Below, one piece after another: positions 9,598 through 17,604 of a DNA stretch of 64,000 bases. The number at the start of each line of letters is the position of its first letter. Position 1 is the first letter of the stretch. The notes below the pieces were generated by a model. The model did no database searches and was not told the DNA's origin. It worked only from the letters and a program-made list of their open reading frames with translations. The DNA comes from Bacillota bacterium (lineage in GTDB: Bacteria; Bacillota; UBA4882; UBA8346): assembly GCA_023400055.1 (NCBI GenBank), contig JAEXFN010000049.1:62001-126000 (forward strand). The letters run 5' to 3'. Made by a program: the position numbers and the translations under genes.

Positions 9598-10398
9598 TTA
9601 TGCCCAAGGCAGCTCCGCCACTTGCGCCTCGCCTAATTGGGCGCGGCTGAAGACGCCGTGGAAATCGGAGCCGCCGGTAACCATCAAATGATAGCGTTGG
9701 GTCAGGCTCAAATAGTAGGCGACCATCTCCGGCGTGTGCGAAGGGTAATAGACTTCGATCCCCCGCAAGCCTCTATCCACCAGCTGCTTGATCAGATCAT
9801 CATTGCCCATCCGCCCGGGATGGGCAAGCACGGGTAGACCGCCGCTCTCCCGGAGCAATTCCACCGCTTCCAGCGTGCCGAGCTCTTCATGAGGGACAAA
9901 AGCCATCCCGTCCCGGCCAAGATAATATTCAAAAGCGTTTTGGCGGTGTTCCGGTTCGATCTGGCCCGCCGCTTCCAGGGCCTTGAAAATATGGGTGCGC
10001 CCCACGAATTCGCTGGTCGTCTGGGCCTTTACTTTCTCCCAGGATAATTGGATCCGGTGTTGGTTCAGTTTCTTAACGATCTGCCGGGCCCGCTCGTTTC
10101 TGGAAGCCACCACGGCTTCGAGCTTCTTGACCAGCCGCGGATGATGAAGATCGAATCGATAGCCGAGGATATGAACCTCGTTATCCCCCCAATCGGTCGT
10201 CAATTCCACTCCCGGAATAAACTGCAGTCCCCTTTTTCCCGCTTCGGCCAAGCCCTCGGGAATTCCGGCGATCGTATCGTGATCGGTCAACCCGATTCCC
10301 GCCAGGCCTTTGACGATCGCCTTGGCCACTAACTCCGCCGGCCGGTAGCTCCCATCGGAAAAAATGGAATGTACGTGAAGATCATACCCCGTGCCCAT
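9598..10398 (-). CDS. PHP-domain phosphoesterase
   Basis: Metal-dependent phosphoesterase of the PHP family, closest in layout to the YciV/RNase AM group that hydrolyses 3',5'-nucleoside bisphosphates or short RNA ends. The metal motifs are visible: HVHSIFSDGS at residues ~8-17, TDHDTIAG at ~40, a histidine in AHPGRMG, and GGSDFHG near the C-terminus. The start at 10398 has GGAG six bases upstream; the longer open frame upstream has no ribosome site and no family similarity. Length 266 residues. It lies after tyrA but is separated by two large palindromes, so co-transcription is uncertain. The substrate is inferred from the family only. Confidence 0.85.
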   Translation of the reverse strand: MGTGYDLHVHSIFSDGSYRPAELVAKAIVKGLAGIGLTDHDTIAGIPEGLAEAGKRGLQFIPGVELTTDWGDNEVHILGYRFDLHHPRLVKKLEAVVASRNERARQIVKKLNQHRIQLSWEKVKAQTTSEFVGRTHIFKALEAAGQIEPEHRQNAFEYYLGRDGMAFVPHEELGTLEAVELLRESGGLPVLAHPGRMGNDDLIKQLVDRGLRGIEVYYPSHTPEMVAYYLSLTQRYHLMVTGGSDFHGVFSRAQLGEAQVAELPWA

Positions 10399-10449
10399 CG
10401 TTGCTCCATTATGATTGCTTGAATTCAACCAGATTCGGAATCGTTTTGT

Positions 10450-10534
10450 ATAAGTTGAAATAAATTTCTTGGAGCTTTTCCATCCGTAAGGCATGGCTGG
10501 AAAAGGACAAATCGCGGTATTTATTTCAACTTAT
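10450..10534. repeat. 85-bp nested palindrome
   Basis: Perfect 16-base arms at 10450-10465 and 10519-10534 enclose a second perfect 8-base pair, CTTTTCCA at 10475-10482 and TGGAAAAG at 10498-10505. It lies between tyrA and the PHP gene. There is no T-tract, so it is not a classical terminator; it may be a leader structure or a small transposable remnant. Confidence 0.6.
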
Positions 10535-10545
10535 AAATTAAGGAA

Positions 10546-10591
10546 ATATGTTGCAATGATTTTGAAGGTGTAAAAACTTATTGCAACATAT
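10546..10591. repeat. Second inverted repeat between tyrA and the PHP gene
   Basis: Perfect 12-base arms, ATATGTTGCAAT and ATTGCAACATAT, separated by 22 bases. It begins 12 bases from the larger palindrome and ends 23 bases beyond the tyrA stop. Confidence 0.6.
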
Positions 10592-10613
10592 AGAGTTACT
10601 TTCTCTCAAAAAA

Positions 10614-11717
10614 TCAGCGGCGTTTGGCCTTAAAGCCTTTCGTCGCCAGCACGCTCAGAGCGCGCTCGACATCGGCCTCGTTCTCCAGGGCCAGCCGCAT
10701 GGTCCCGCCATCGCCTTCCCGGACCCGCAGAATCTCGATATCTTTGATATTCAGGCCTTCGTCGGCCAAAAACTGCAGAACCTCATGAATCGCCCCGGGG
10801 CGGTCCTCAATGGTCACTACCAGTTCAAACAACAGCGTTAAAAAGCCTTTATTCTTGGCCGGAATTTGCAGCCGGACTTCCCGCGCCCGGGCCAGGAACC
10901 GGATTAAACCGTCCGGATCATCCGCCGCGATGAATTGTCGCGCCACGGCCAACTCGCGCTCAAATCCGGCAATCGCCTCCAAGACCATCTGCTTATTGCT
11001 GGAGATGATCCCTTCCCACAATACCGGGGAACCCATCGCCACCCGCGTCGTATCGCGAAATCCCCCGGCAGCCAAATTCAATGTTCCCGGGTTGGACGCT
11101 TCCTCGCTCCCCGCTGTTTTGGCCAACACCGCGGCGATAAGATGCGGCAAATGCGAGACGAATCCGACGATCCGATCATGTTCGGCCGCACCCAGAATCA
11201 ATAGGTGAGCGCCGGTATTCGTCAAAATGGACCCGACCCGTTCGCGGACCGCCCGAGGGGTCCGCGGATGATCGACCAGGATATAAGCAGCGTTTTGAAA
11301 AAGAAACGGGTCCGCCGCCATCATTCCCTGCTGTTCCGAACCGGTCATCGGATGGCCGGGAACGAAAAAACAGCTGTCCGGAAGAAAGGCCAAGACCTGA
11401 TCGATGATCACCTGCTTGATACTGCCTAAATCCGAAAAAATGACGCCGGATTTAACCGCCGGCAGACAAAGGCGGATCGTTTCCGCGATAAAATCCACCG
11501 GGGTGGCCACGAAAATGAGATCGGCGGCAGCGACCGTCTCCGCGAGGCTGTCGGTCCGCCGGCTGACGGCTCCCATTTTAAAGGCTTCCGTTCGCGCCGC
11601 CGCGTCGCTGTCCCATCCGGTTACCGGATAGCCCGCTCGTGCCAGAGAGAGTCCCAGGGACCCTCCCATCAACCCCAAGCCGATCACGGCAATCTGCGTA
11701 GACATGGCCGGCTTCAT
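10614..11717 (-). CDS. tyrA: Prephenate dehydrogenase with ACT domain
   Basis: Oxidative decarboxylation of prephenate to 4-hydroxyphenylpyruvate, the tyrosine branch. The Rossmann NAD-binding motif GLGLMGGS is near residue 13. A helical dimerisation domain follows, with the conserved GHPMTGSE near the middle. A C-terminal ACT domain (~295-362, TIEDRPGAIHEVLQFLADEG) is presumably the tyrosine-feedback site. The ATG overlaps the aroF stop by one base (TAATG), so the two genes are translationally coupled. Length 367 fits the ACT-containing Bacillota form. Confidence 0.95.
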   Translation of the reverse strand: MKPAMSTQIAVIGLGLMGGSLGLSLARAGYPVTGWDSDAAARTEAFKMGAVSRRTDSLAETVAAADLIFVATPVDFIAETIRLCLPAVKSGVIFSDLGSIKQVIIDQVLAFLPDSCFFVPGHPMTGSEQQGMMAADPFLFQNAAYILVDHPRTPRAVRERVGSILTNTGAHLLILGAAEHDRIVGFVSHLPHLIAAVLAKTAGSEEASNPGTLNLAAGGFRDTTRVAMGSPVLWEGIISSNKQMVLEAIAGFERELAVARQFIAADDPDGLIRFLARAREVRLQIPAKNKGFLTLLFELVVTIEDRPGAIHEVLQFLADEGLNIKDIEILRVREGDGGTMRLALENEADVERALSVLATKGFKAKRR

Positions 11718-12727
11718 TAAAATTGCCGTCCCACCGCTTCGGCGACCGGTTTCACCGCGGCGAACAAATCGTTAAACTGATCAAATGTTAAAGATTGCGG
11801 CCCATCGGATAAGGCATTTTCCGGATCGGGGTGAACCTCAATCAATAATCCGTCGGCACCGGCGGCGACGGCAGCCCGGCTCAACGGCATAACCAGCTGG
11901 CGTTTGCCCGTCCCGTGGCTGGGATCGGCGATGATCGGCAAATGACTCAGTTGTTTGACGAGCGGAATCGCGCTCAGATCCAGCGTGTTCCGGGTAGCCG
12001 TCTCATAAGTCCGGATGCCCCGTTCGCAGAGGACGACCTGGTAGTTGCCCTCGCTCAAGATGTATTCCGCGGCCATCAGCCATTCTTCGATGGTGGCGGC
12101 CAGACCGCGCTTGAGGATCACCGGTTTGTTGGCCTTGCCGACCTCTTTCAGCAACGCAAAATTTTGCATGTTGCGCGCGCCAATCTGAAGCATATCGGCA
12201 TACTCGGCGATCAGATCCACATCCATGGGATTGGTCACTTCGGTGACGAACGGAATCCCCACCGTTTGGCGCACGTCCTTGAGGATTTTCAGGCCTTCTT
12301 TTTCCAAGCCTTGAAAAGCATAGGGCGAAGTACGGGGTTTGAAAGCGCCGCCCCGCAACATCGAGGCGCCGGCCGCCTTCACCGCCTGGGCCGTTTTAAA
12401 GAGTTGCTCCTCATTTTCCACCGCGCAAGGACCGGCAATGGTAACGACCCGGCTGCCCCCGAATTCCACCGTTCCGACCTTGACGATGCTGGTCGTTTTA
12501 AACTCCAGGCTGGCCAATTTAAACGGTTTGAGAATGGGAACCACCTTGTCGACGCCTTCCATCGCCTCGATCGACTCCATCATGCCGGGCTGCTTTTGGC
12601 CGATAGCTCCGATGATGGTTCGCTCCACCCCTTGCGAAAGGTGGATCCCCAGGCCGCATTGGGCGAGTTTCTCCTTGACCCGCTCGATCTGGAGATCGGT
12701 GGCTTTCTCTTTCATGACGATAATCAT
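11717..12727 (-). CDS. aroF: DAHP synthase (type I beta, with N-terminal regulatory domain)
   Basis: Condenses phosphoenolpyruvate and erythrose 4-phosphate, the first step of the shikimate pathway. Residues 1-65 form the ferredoxin-like regulatory domain known from the Thermotoga enzyme; it mediates feedback by aromatic amino acids. The barrel follows, with AGPCAVE, RGGAFKPRTSPYAF, GARNMQNF, LKRGL, DPSHGTGKR and EVHPDPENALSDG. The start has AGGAGGGA eight bases upstream. It heads a two-gene operon with tyrA, and erythrose 4-phosphate supply may come from the transketolase encoded at 31 kb. Length 336 is typical. Confidence 0.96.
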   Translation of the reverse strand: MIIVMKEKATDLQIERVKEKLAQCGLGIHLSQGVERTIIGAIGQKQPGMMESIEAMEGVDKVVPILKPFKLASLEFKTTSIVKVGTVEFGGSRVVTIAGPCAVENEEQLFKTAQAVKAAGASMLRGGAFKPRTSPYAFQGLEKEGLKILKDVRQTVGIPFVTEVTNPMDVDLIAEYADMLQIGARNMQNFALLKEVGKANKPVILKRGLAATIEEWLMAAEYILSEGNYQVVLCERGIRTYETATRNTLDLSAIPLVKQLSHLPIIADPSHGTGKRQLVMPLSRAAVAAGADGLLIEVHPDPENALSDGPQSLTFDQFNDLFAAVKPVAEAVGRQF

Positions 12728-12801
12728 AGATTGTCCCTCCTACCATCCTACTTTATCCGCGCCGCGCCACAAGAATTCATACTGGCCGGATAATTGAGTT
12801 T

Positions 12802-12830
12802 ATTATAGCAATCGCGCCATTCTTTGTAAA
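12802..12830 (-). promoter_or_regulatory. Sigma-A promoter of aroF-tyrA
   Basis: TTTACA, a 17-base spacer and a perfect TATAAT on the minus strand, with the -10 element 75 bases before the aroF start. The short leader has no T-box or leader peptide that I can see, consistent with control by enzyme feedback. Confidence 0.85.
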
Positions 12831-12896
12831 TAAACAACCGGTTAACGAAGGAGGATTCTTCCAGTCTAGCACCGCAAAAAATTCATTAATAATGCT

Positions 12897-13016
12897 TTCC
12901 TTATTCATTACTCTACAAAAGTTAGATCTGGAATCATCAAAGATCGATCTTTACTAACAAAAGGAGTTTTTCGATCCACAAAAGATCGATCTTTATTCAC
13001 AGCAGGAAGATCTTGA
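12897..13016. repeat. 21-bp periodic array A (left part)
   Basis: About six head-to-tail units with 21-base steps (starts near 12897, 12918, 12939, 12960, 12981, 13002). The best units share AAAGATCGATCTTTATTCAC. A DnaA-box-like TTATTCACA is at 12993-13001. It begins about 65 bases beyond the aroF promoter. Confidence 0.8.
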
Positions 13017-13079
13017 TGATTATCAAGTTAACTCCGCAAGGAGAGCGGGCATGAGAATGCAAGCTTTACCTCACGACCG

Positions 13080-13197
13080 AAAGTCCGTCGGTGAAACCGA
13101 CGGACTCTCCAATAAAAAACAACTTTCATGATTGATATTATACCGCGAAAAGCCGGGCCTGAAGTATCGTTTTCGTACCCGAAAAATATCATCCGCA
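13080..13197. repeat. Dispersed structured repeat R1, copy 1
   Basis: Almost identical over ~117 bases to 22525-22640. It starts with the perfect hairpin AGTCCGTCGGT / ACCGACGGACT (loop GAA, center A). A second foldable part has outer TGATATT/AATATCA and inner CGGG/CCCG pairs. No T-tract follows the first hairpin in either direction. Confidence 0.75.
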
Positions 13198-13299
13198 TCC
13201 CGAAATCGAGTCAATCAATTGAAGGATAGAATCTTCGTCTGAGCCATGGTTGAGGATTTTAGGGTATGATGGTTTTAAGTTTTGGCCTAAAACAAGGAT

Positions 13300-13687
13300 T
13301 CCGCCTGCGGGCGGACTGTTACGCTAACTTAGCGTAACAGAGTGCAAAGGGTTTAGCGGCAAACCCCTTGCGACCCCGCCGCTAAGGGGACGCTGCTTCC
13401 CCTTAGAACCCCGCGGGTGTCCGATTCATCCGTGAACCGGCAAGGTAAATGGACAATTAAGTTTTGCCGCCGGCCTCTCTCTTGCTCTCCCCGAATCGGG
13501 GAGAGTAACCACCATGCTTCGAAGCCTAAAGGCTTTTGGACATCGGAGGATGGTGGTTCCCCTTCCCCGATTCGGGAAGCCAGAGCCAGGATGGCTTAAG
13601 GGCAAGCGGCCAAGGATGGCAAAACGCGCAGCCCCAGAGCCAGGATAGCTTAAGCTTGTGGCGTCCATGGATGGACATCAGCCACAA
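13300..13687. other. Dense hairpin region
   Basis: At least eight successive inverted repeats in 390 bases. Examples are TCCGCC/GGCGGA (13300-13315), TGTTACGCTAA/TTAGCGTAACA (13317-13339), CTAAGGGGA/TCCCCTTAG (13382-13406), CTCTCCCCGA/TCGGGGAGAG (13485-13505) and AACCACCAT/ATGGTGGTT (13507-13558, itself enclosing AAGCC/GGCTT). TTGTGGC-GTCCAT/ATGGAC-GCCACAA spans 13656-13687. A direct repeat CCAGAGCCAGGATRGCTTAAG occurs twice near 13580 and 13634. No open frame follows codon-like conservation. Confidence 0.65.
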
Positions 13688-13768
13688 AGGGCCGAGGGTT
13701 AGGTCTATAGACGTCATGACTTATCCTTCAATCCCTTCCCTGAGTATGCGGAGCTAACTTTATAATCA

Positions 13769-13832
13769 TATAAGATCTTTATTAACAAAAGATCGATCTT
13801 TATTAATAATTAAGGAAGATCTTTATCCACAA
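13769..13832. repeat. 21-bp periodic array A (right part)
   Basis: Three units in the same orientation as the left part; GATCTT cores at 13774, 13795 and 13818. It contains a perfect DnaA box TTATCCACA at 13823-13831. Confidence 0.65.
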
Positions 13833-13865
13833 AAGCCACTATGGCGGTCCTTGCCATAGTGGCTT
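13833..13865. repeat. 13-bp-arm perfect hairpin
   Basis: AAGCCACTATGGC and GCCATAGTGGCTT with a seven-base loop, directly after the right part of array A. On the minus strand it is followed by TTTTG, so it could act as a weak minus-strand terminator. The 300 bases from here to the rluA start contain only two further small palindromes, near 13988 and 14022. Confidence 0.6.
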
Positions 13866-14169
13866 GATTAACAAACGATCGATAAATTCGGATTGCTCCG
13901 CAAATTCCTCAGCTTTGTGTGAAGTTAATCGACTTAACGATGCAAATCTTGTGGAAGAAATTCATTTTAGCGATAAAGTGGATCCCGGAAGGTTTTGACA
14001 GCACCTTCAAAAATGGTTACAATAACGGTACGGTTATTAAAGCGTTGTGATTAACCTTGGTCGATGATCAGGGCATTCACAAAAAGCTCGGAGAAACAAG
14101 GGATAAAGACATTAAATCGACTTTATCTCATGATTTCGATTAAATAAATCACTTGGAAAGCAGCATCCC

Positions 14170-15096
14170 ATGCCGAAACTTACGCCCATCTTTGAAACCA
14201 TTTACCGCGAGACCGAAGCGCAGCCGATTCAAACCTATTTGAAAGCCGCGGCCGCGCTATCCACCCGCAGCTTGCGCAAGTATTTCTTTAAAGGCCTGGT
14301 CTTATTGAATGGCCGCAAGGCCCATTCGCAGGCGCTGGTCCGCCCCGGCGATCATCTTACCGTATTTCCGCTGGGCGAGGAGACCAGCTCGCTTACGCCC
14401 GAGCCCTTGCCGCTGCAAATTATCTTTGAAAACGAAGATCTATTGATCATCAACAAACCGGCTCAGATGACGGTCCATCCGGTGAAAGGAATTACCTCCG
14501 GGACGCTGGCCAATGGGGTCGCTTATTACTTCGCTTCACAGGGGATCCGTAGCAAAGTCCGGCCGGTTCATCGCTTGGACCACGGGACTTCGGGCCTGGT
14601 TATCTTCGCGAAGAGCCCGCAGAGCCAGACCAGGTTGACTGAGGCTATCACCAGGCATGCCATCAAGCGCATTTATTATGCGGTGGCGCAAGGGATACCC
14701 CAGCCCGAGTCGGGCCTGATCGACCGGCCCATCGGCATCCGCAACGGCCGGCGCATGGTGCTGCCGGACGGCCAGCCGGCGCAGACTCATTATCATACCC
14801 TGGAAAGGTTTCGCGATGCGGCTTTGCTCGAATTGGAGCTGGAAACCGGCCGGACCCATCAGATCCGGATTCATCTCCAGTCGCTGGGCCACCCGCTGTT
14901 GGGGGATCGCTTGTACGGCGTTAAAAGTTCCTTGATCAACCGGCCTGCCTTGCACGCTGGCAAAATCAGCTTTGCCGGAAGCGGTCTGGCCCTTCCCGAG
15001 CAACGGGTGCCCTGGCCGGCCGATTTTGAACGACTCATCGCTCAATTGAGAGAATTTCAAATCGCTTCGAAAGATCTCCGCAATCCAATATATTGA
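14170..15096 (+). CDS. RluA-family pseudouridine synthase (first copy)
   Basis: Isomerises specific uridines of rRNA or tRNA to pseudouridine. An N-terminal S4-like RNA-binding region spans ~15-75. The catalytic motif RPVHRLDHGTSGLVIFAK is near residue 135, with the active aspartate in HRLD. GRTHQIRIHL lies near 235. The start is supported by GGAAAG upstream. The gene is monocistronic, divergent from aroF across the structured spacer and convergent with miaB. A second family member lies at 29.8 kb; which one is the 23S rRNA (RluD-type) enzyme cannot be told. Confidence 0.9.
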   Translation: MPKLTPIFETIYRETEAQPIQTYLKAAAALSTRSLRKYFFKGLVLLNGRKAHSQALVRPGDHLTVFPLGEETSSLTPEPLPLQIIFENEDLLIINKPAQMTVHPVKGITSGTLANGVAYYFASQGIRSKVRPVHRLDHGTSGLVIFAKSPQSQTRLTEAITRHAIKRIYYAVAQGIPQPESGLIDRPIGIRNGRRMVLPDGQPAQTHYHTLERFRDAALLELELETGRTHQIRIHLQSLGHPLLGDRLYGVKSSLINRPALHAGKISFAGSGLALPEQRVPWPADFERLIAQLREFQIASKDLRNPIY

Positions 15097-15224
15097 TAGA
15101 GATATCCGGGTTAATCACTATATATCGGATTGCGAGAGGTATATTATGGTAATTTTAAATTCTCTGAATTAAGAGCGCCGAACCGAAATGATTAAGGAAT
15201 GCTGAGCCTTGGGGCACAAGAAAT

Positions 15225-15252
15225 AAACTCCGCGATTAGCATCACGGAGTTT
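15225..15252. terminator. Bidirectional terminator between rluA and miaB
   Basis: AAACTCCGCGA and TCACGGAGTTT pair as an 11-base stem with one wobble, with A/T tracts on both sides. It lies between two convergent genes. A looser AT-rich hairpin (CGCAATCC/GGATTGCG) overlaps the end of rluA near 15079-15135. Confidence 0.7.
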
Positions 15253-15289
15253 TAGCTATCCAAACCGGTTTAATTTCTTGGCAGACTTA

Positions 15290-16618
15290 CTAACACAATA
15301 GTTCCGCTTCCAAAGTGAAGGTCTGGGCATTGGTAATCCGGGCAGCCACCAGATCGCCCGGATGGGCGATACTGGCGGGATTAAAATGCACCAGTTTATT
15401 TTGGGTATTCCGGCCCGACCAGACCGCCGGGTTCTTTTCACTGGGGCCCTCCACCAGCAGTTCGGTCAAAGTGCCGACGAACTCGCGGTTTTTCTCCAAC
15501 GAAATGCGGTTTTGGATGGCGATCAGCTTTTCCAGGCGCTCTTTTTTGACAGCTTCGGGCACTTGGTCGGTCAACGCGGCGGCCGGAGTTCCGACCCGGG
15601 GCGAATAAATGAAGGTAAAAGCCCCGTCATAGCGGATCTTCTGCACCAAATCCAGCGTATCCTGGAAATCAGCGTCGTTTTCGCCCGGAAAGCCGACGAT
15701 GATATCGGTGGTCAGCGCGATTTCGGGTATCCGGTCTTTGATTTTGGCGGCCAACGCCTCATAACTCGCTTGGGTGTACTTCCGATTCATCCGCTCCAGA
15801 ATCCGGCTGCTGCCGGACTGCACCGGAAGATGCAGATGGCGGCAGATCTGGGGGTAAGCGGCCATCGTCTCGATTAACTCGTCGGACAGATCCTTGGGAT
15901 GAGAGGTCTGAAAACGGATGCGCCGGATCCCGGTTCCGGCGGCGATCTCCCGCAGCAGCCGGGCGAAATTCCATTCCCGCTCCGCAAAATCGAGCCCGTA
16001 GGAATTGACGTTCTGCCCCAGCAAGGTGATCTCGCGCACGCCGGCGGCCACCAACGCTTCCACCTCATGCAGGATCTCACGGGGTTGACGGCTGCGTTCC
16101 CGGCCCCGCACGTAGGGAACGATACAATAAGAACAGAAATTGTTGCAGCCATACATCACGGTCACCCACGCTTTGAAGGGATCCTCGCGCTTGGCTGGCA
16201 GACCTTCGTGAATGTCGCCCTCGGTTTCCCAGACCTCGAAGACCCGCGACTGGGAGGCCCGGATCTTCTGAATCAGCTCGGGCAACTGATGCACGTTGTG
16301 CGTGCCGAAGACCAAGTCGACATGTTTATAAGACGCTTGAATCTTGGCGACTTCGGTCGGCTGTTGGACCATGCAGCCGCAGACTCCGATGATCAGGTTC
16401 GGATTCTGCTCCTTCAAGACTTTTAAATTGCCAATATGGCCGTACAGGCGGTTTTCGGCATTCTCCCGCACGCAACAGGTATTCAGCAGGATCAGATCTG
16501 CCTCTTCCGGCGTCGCCGCCGGCGAATAGCCCATTTCGCCGAGCAAACCGGCCAGGACTTCCGAGTCGTGCACGTTCATCTGGCAGCCGAAGGTAGTGAT
16601 AAAATAGCGCTGTGGCAC
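15290..16618 (-). CDS. miaB: tRNA-2-methylthio-N6-dimethylallyladenosine synthase
   Basis: Radical-SAM methylthiotransferase acting on A37 of tRNAs that read UNN codons. The N-terminal cluster cysteines are in FGCQMN, LNTCCVREN and GVCGC. The radical-SAM motif CNNFCSYCIVPYVRGRERSR has the CxxxCxxC cysteines, and a C-terminal TRAM domain spans ~375-440. GTG start with AGGGGA upstream. It is the last gene of the smc-ftsY-miaB run, 20 bases after ftsY. Length 442 is standard. MtaB/RimO relatives are less likely because of the CVRENAENRLYG context. Confidence 0.95.
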   Translation of the reverse strand: MPQRYFITTFGCQMNVHDSEVLAGLLGEMGYSPAATPEEADLILLNTCCVRENAENRLYGHIGNLKVLKEQNPNLIIGVCGCMVQQPTEVAKIQASYKHVDLVFGTHNVHQLPELIQKIRASQSRVFEVWETEGDIHEGLPAKREDPFKAWVTVMYGCNNFCSYCIVPYVRGRERSRQPREILHEVEALVAAGVREITLLGQNVNSYGLDFAEREWNFARLLREIAAGTGIRRIRFQTSHPKDLSDELIETMAAYPQICRHLHLPVQSGSSRILERMNRKYTQASYEALAAKIKDRIPEIALTTDIIVGFPGENDADFQDTLDLVQKIRYDGAFTFIYSPRVGTPAAALTDQVPEAVKKERLEKLIAIQNRISLEKNREFVGTLTELLVEGPSEKNPAVWSGRNTQNKLVHFNPASIAHPGDLVAARITNAQTFTLEAELLC

Positions 16619-16638
16619 TTTGATTCCCCTAAGTTAGT

Positions 16639-17565
16639 TTAATCGAATAACGCCTGCGTAAAAGCGAGCGGGTCGAATTCCTGCAGATCTTCCTTTTTTT
16701 CGCCGACTCCGATCAGATAGATCGGGAGCTGGAACTGATGGGCGATGGCCAGAATCACTCCGCCCTTGGCCGTGCCGTCCAGTTTGGTCAGAACGATCCC
16801 GTCGATCGCGACGGCCTCTTTAAAGACCTGGACTTGGTTGACGGCATTCTGGCCGGTGGTGGCGTCCAGGACCAGCAACGTTTGCAGCTCGCGGTCGCCG
16901 CTGTTTTGGGTGATGATGCGGCGCACCTTCTTCAATTCTTCCATCAAATTAACCTTGGTATGCAGGCGTCCGGCGGTATCGACGATAATCAGGTCGCTCT
17001 TTCGGGCCTGGGCCGCCACCATGCCGTCGAAAACGACCGCCGCGGGGTCAGCCCCCTCCTGATGATGAATGACCGGCACGCCGATCCGTTCGCCCCATTG
17101 CATCAACTGCTCGGCAGCGGCGGCCCGGAAGGTATCGGCGGCCACCAGCAGCACCTGGCGTTTGTTTTCACTGAAACGGGCCGCCAGCTTGGCGATGGTG
17201 GTCGTCTTGCCGACGCCGTTGACGCCGACGATTAACAGCACCTTGTCGCGGGCCTGAAAATTAAAGGGGTTCTTGCCGGAGCCCTCGATTACCTGGCGGA
17301 TATTCTGAATCAATAACGGCTTCAATTGCGCCGGGTCGGTCACTTTATCCCGTTTCACGATCTCCCGGAGCTGGTCCACCAAAAAAGTGGTGGTTGCCAC
17401 GCCCACATCGGCCATGATCAAGGTGTCTTCCAGATCCGTAAAAAGCTCCTCGTCGATCTTCTGATAGGCCGAGAAGATCCCTTCCAAGTTGGCCACCAGC
17501 GAGTCCTTGGTTTTCGACAATCCCTCTTTTAAGCGCGCGAATAAACCTTTATTATTATCCGACAT
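16639..17565 (-). CDS. ftsY: Signal recognition particle receptor FtsY
   Basis: GTPase that docks ribosome-SRP complexes at the membrane translocon. NG-domain only with a short N-terminus, 308 residues. G1 is GVNGVGKTT at 114-122, followed by DTFRAAAAEQL, DTAGR and TKLDGTAKGG. It follows smc with a 39-base gap in the conserved rnc-smc-ftsY order, although here a sigma-factor gene intervenes before smc. Confidence 0.97.
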   Translation of the reverse strand: MSDNNKGLFARLKEGLSKTKDSLVANLEGIFSAYQKIDEELFTDLEDTLIMADVGVATTTFLVDQLREIVKRDKVTDPAQLKPLLIQNIRQVIEGSGKNPFNFQARDKVLLIVGVNGVGKTTTIAKLAARFSENKRQVLLVAADTFRAAAAEQLMQWGERIGVPVIHHQEGADPAAVVFDGMVAAQARKSDLIIVDTAGRLHTKVNLMEELKKVRRIITQNSGDRELQTLLVLDATTGQNAVNQVQVFKEAVAIDGIVLTKLDGTAKGGVILAIAHQFQLPIYLIGVGEKKEDLQEFDPLAFTQALFD

Positions 17566-17604
17566 TGTTGACCCATTCCTTTATCCTAAACATAGTGTGC
17601 CGGT

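Larger units (their letters stand above)
13017..13768. mobile_element. Candidate non-coding element with terminal inverted repeats
   Basis: A gene-free block of about 750 bases bounded by 21-base inverted repeats: one at 13017-13037, the other (complement) at 13748-13768, 19 of 21 positions matching. Both share the core GTTARCTCCGC. It lies between two portions of a 21-bp array whose units point the same way on each side, as if it had interrupted a single array. The interior holds a repeat found again at 22.5 kb and a run of strong hairpins, but no transposase or credible frame. A second GTTAGCTCCGC end sits at 22324-22334, directly beside array B. It could be a MITE-like element or a structured RNA locus; I cannot decide. 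Confidence 0.45.

Noticed and set aside
11915..12793. 292-codon plus-strand frame opposite aroF
   Set aside because: It mirrors the codon pattern of aroF, has no ribosome site or family motif.
13080..13110. R1 hairpin as an intrinsic terminator
   Set aside because: The stem is followed by A-rich, not T-rich, sequence on the plus strand, and on the minus strand the T-run precedes it.
13417..13757. Short frames inside the hairpin region
   Set aside because: Composition follows the palindromes; no start sites and no recognisable motif.
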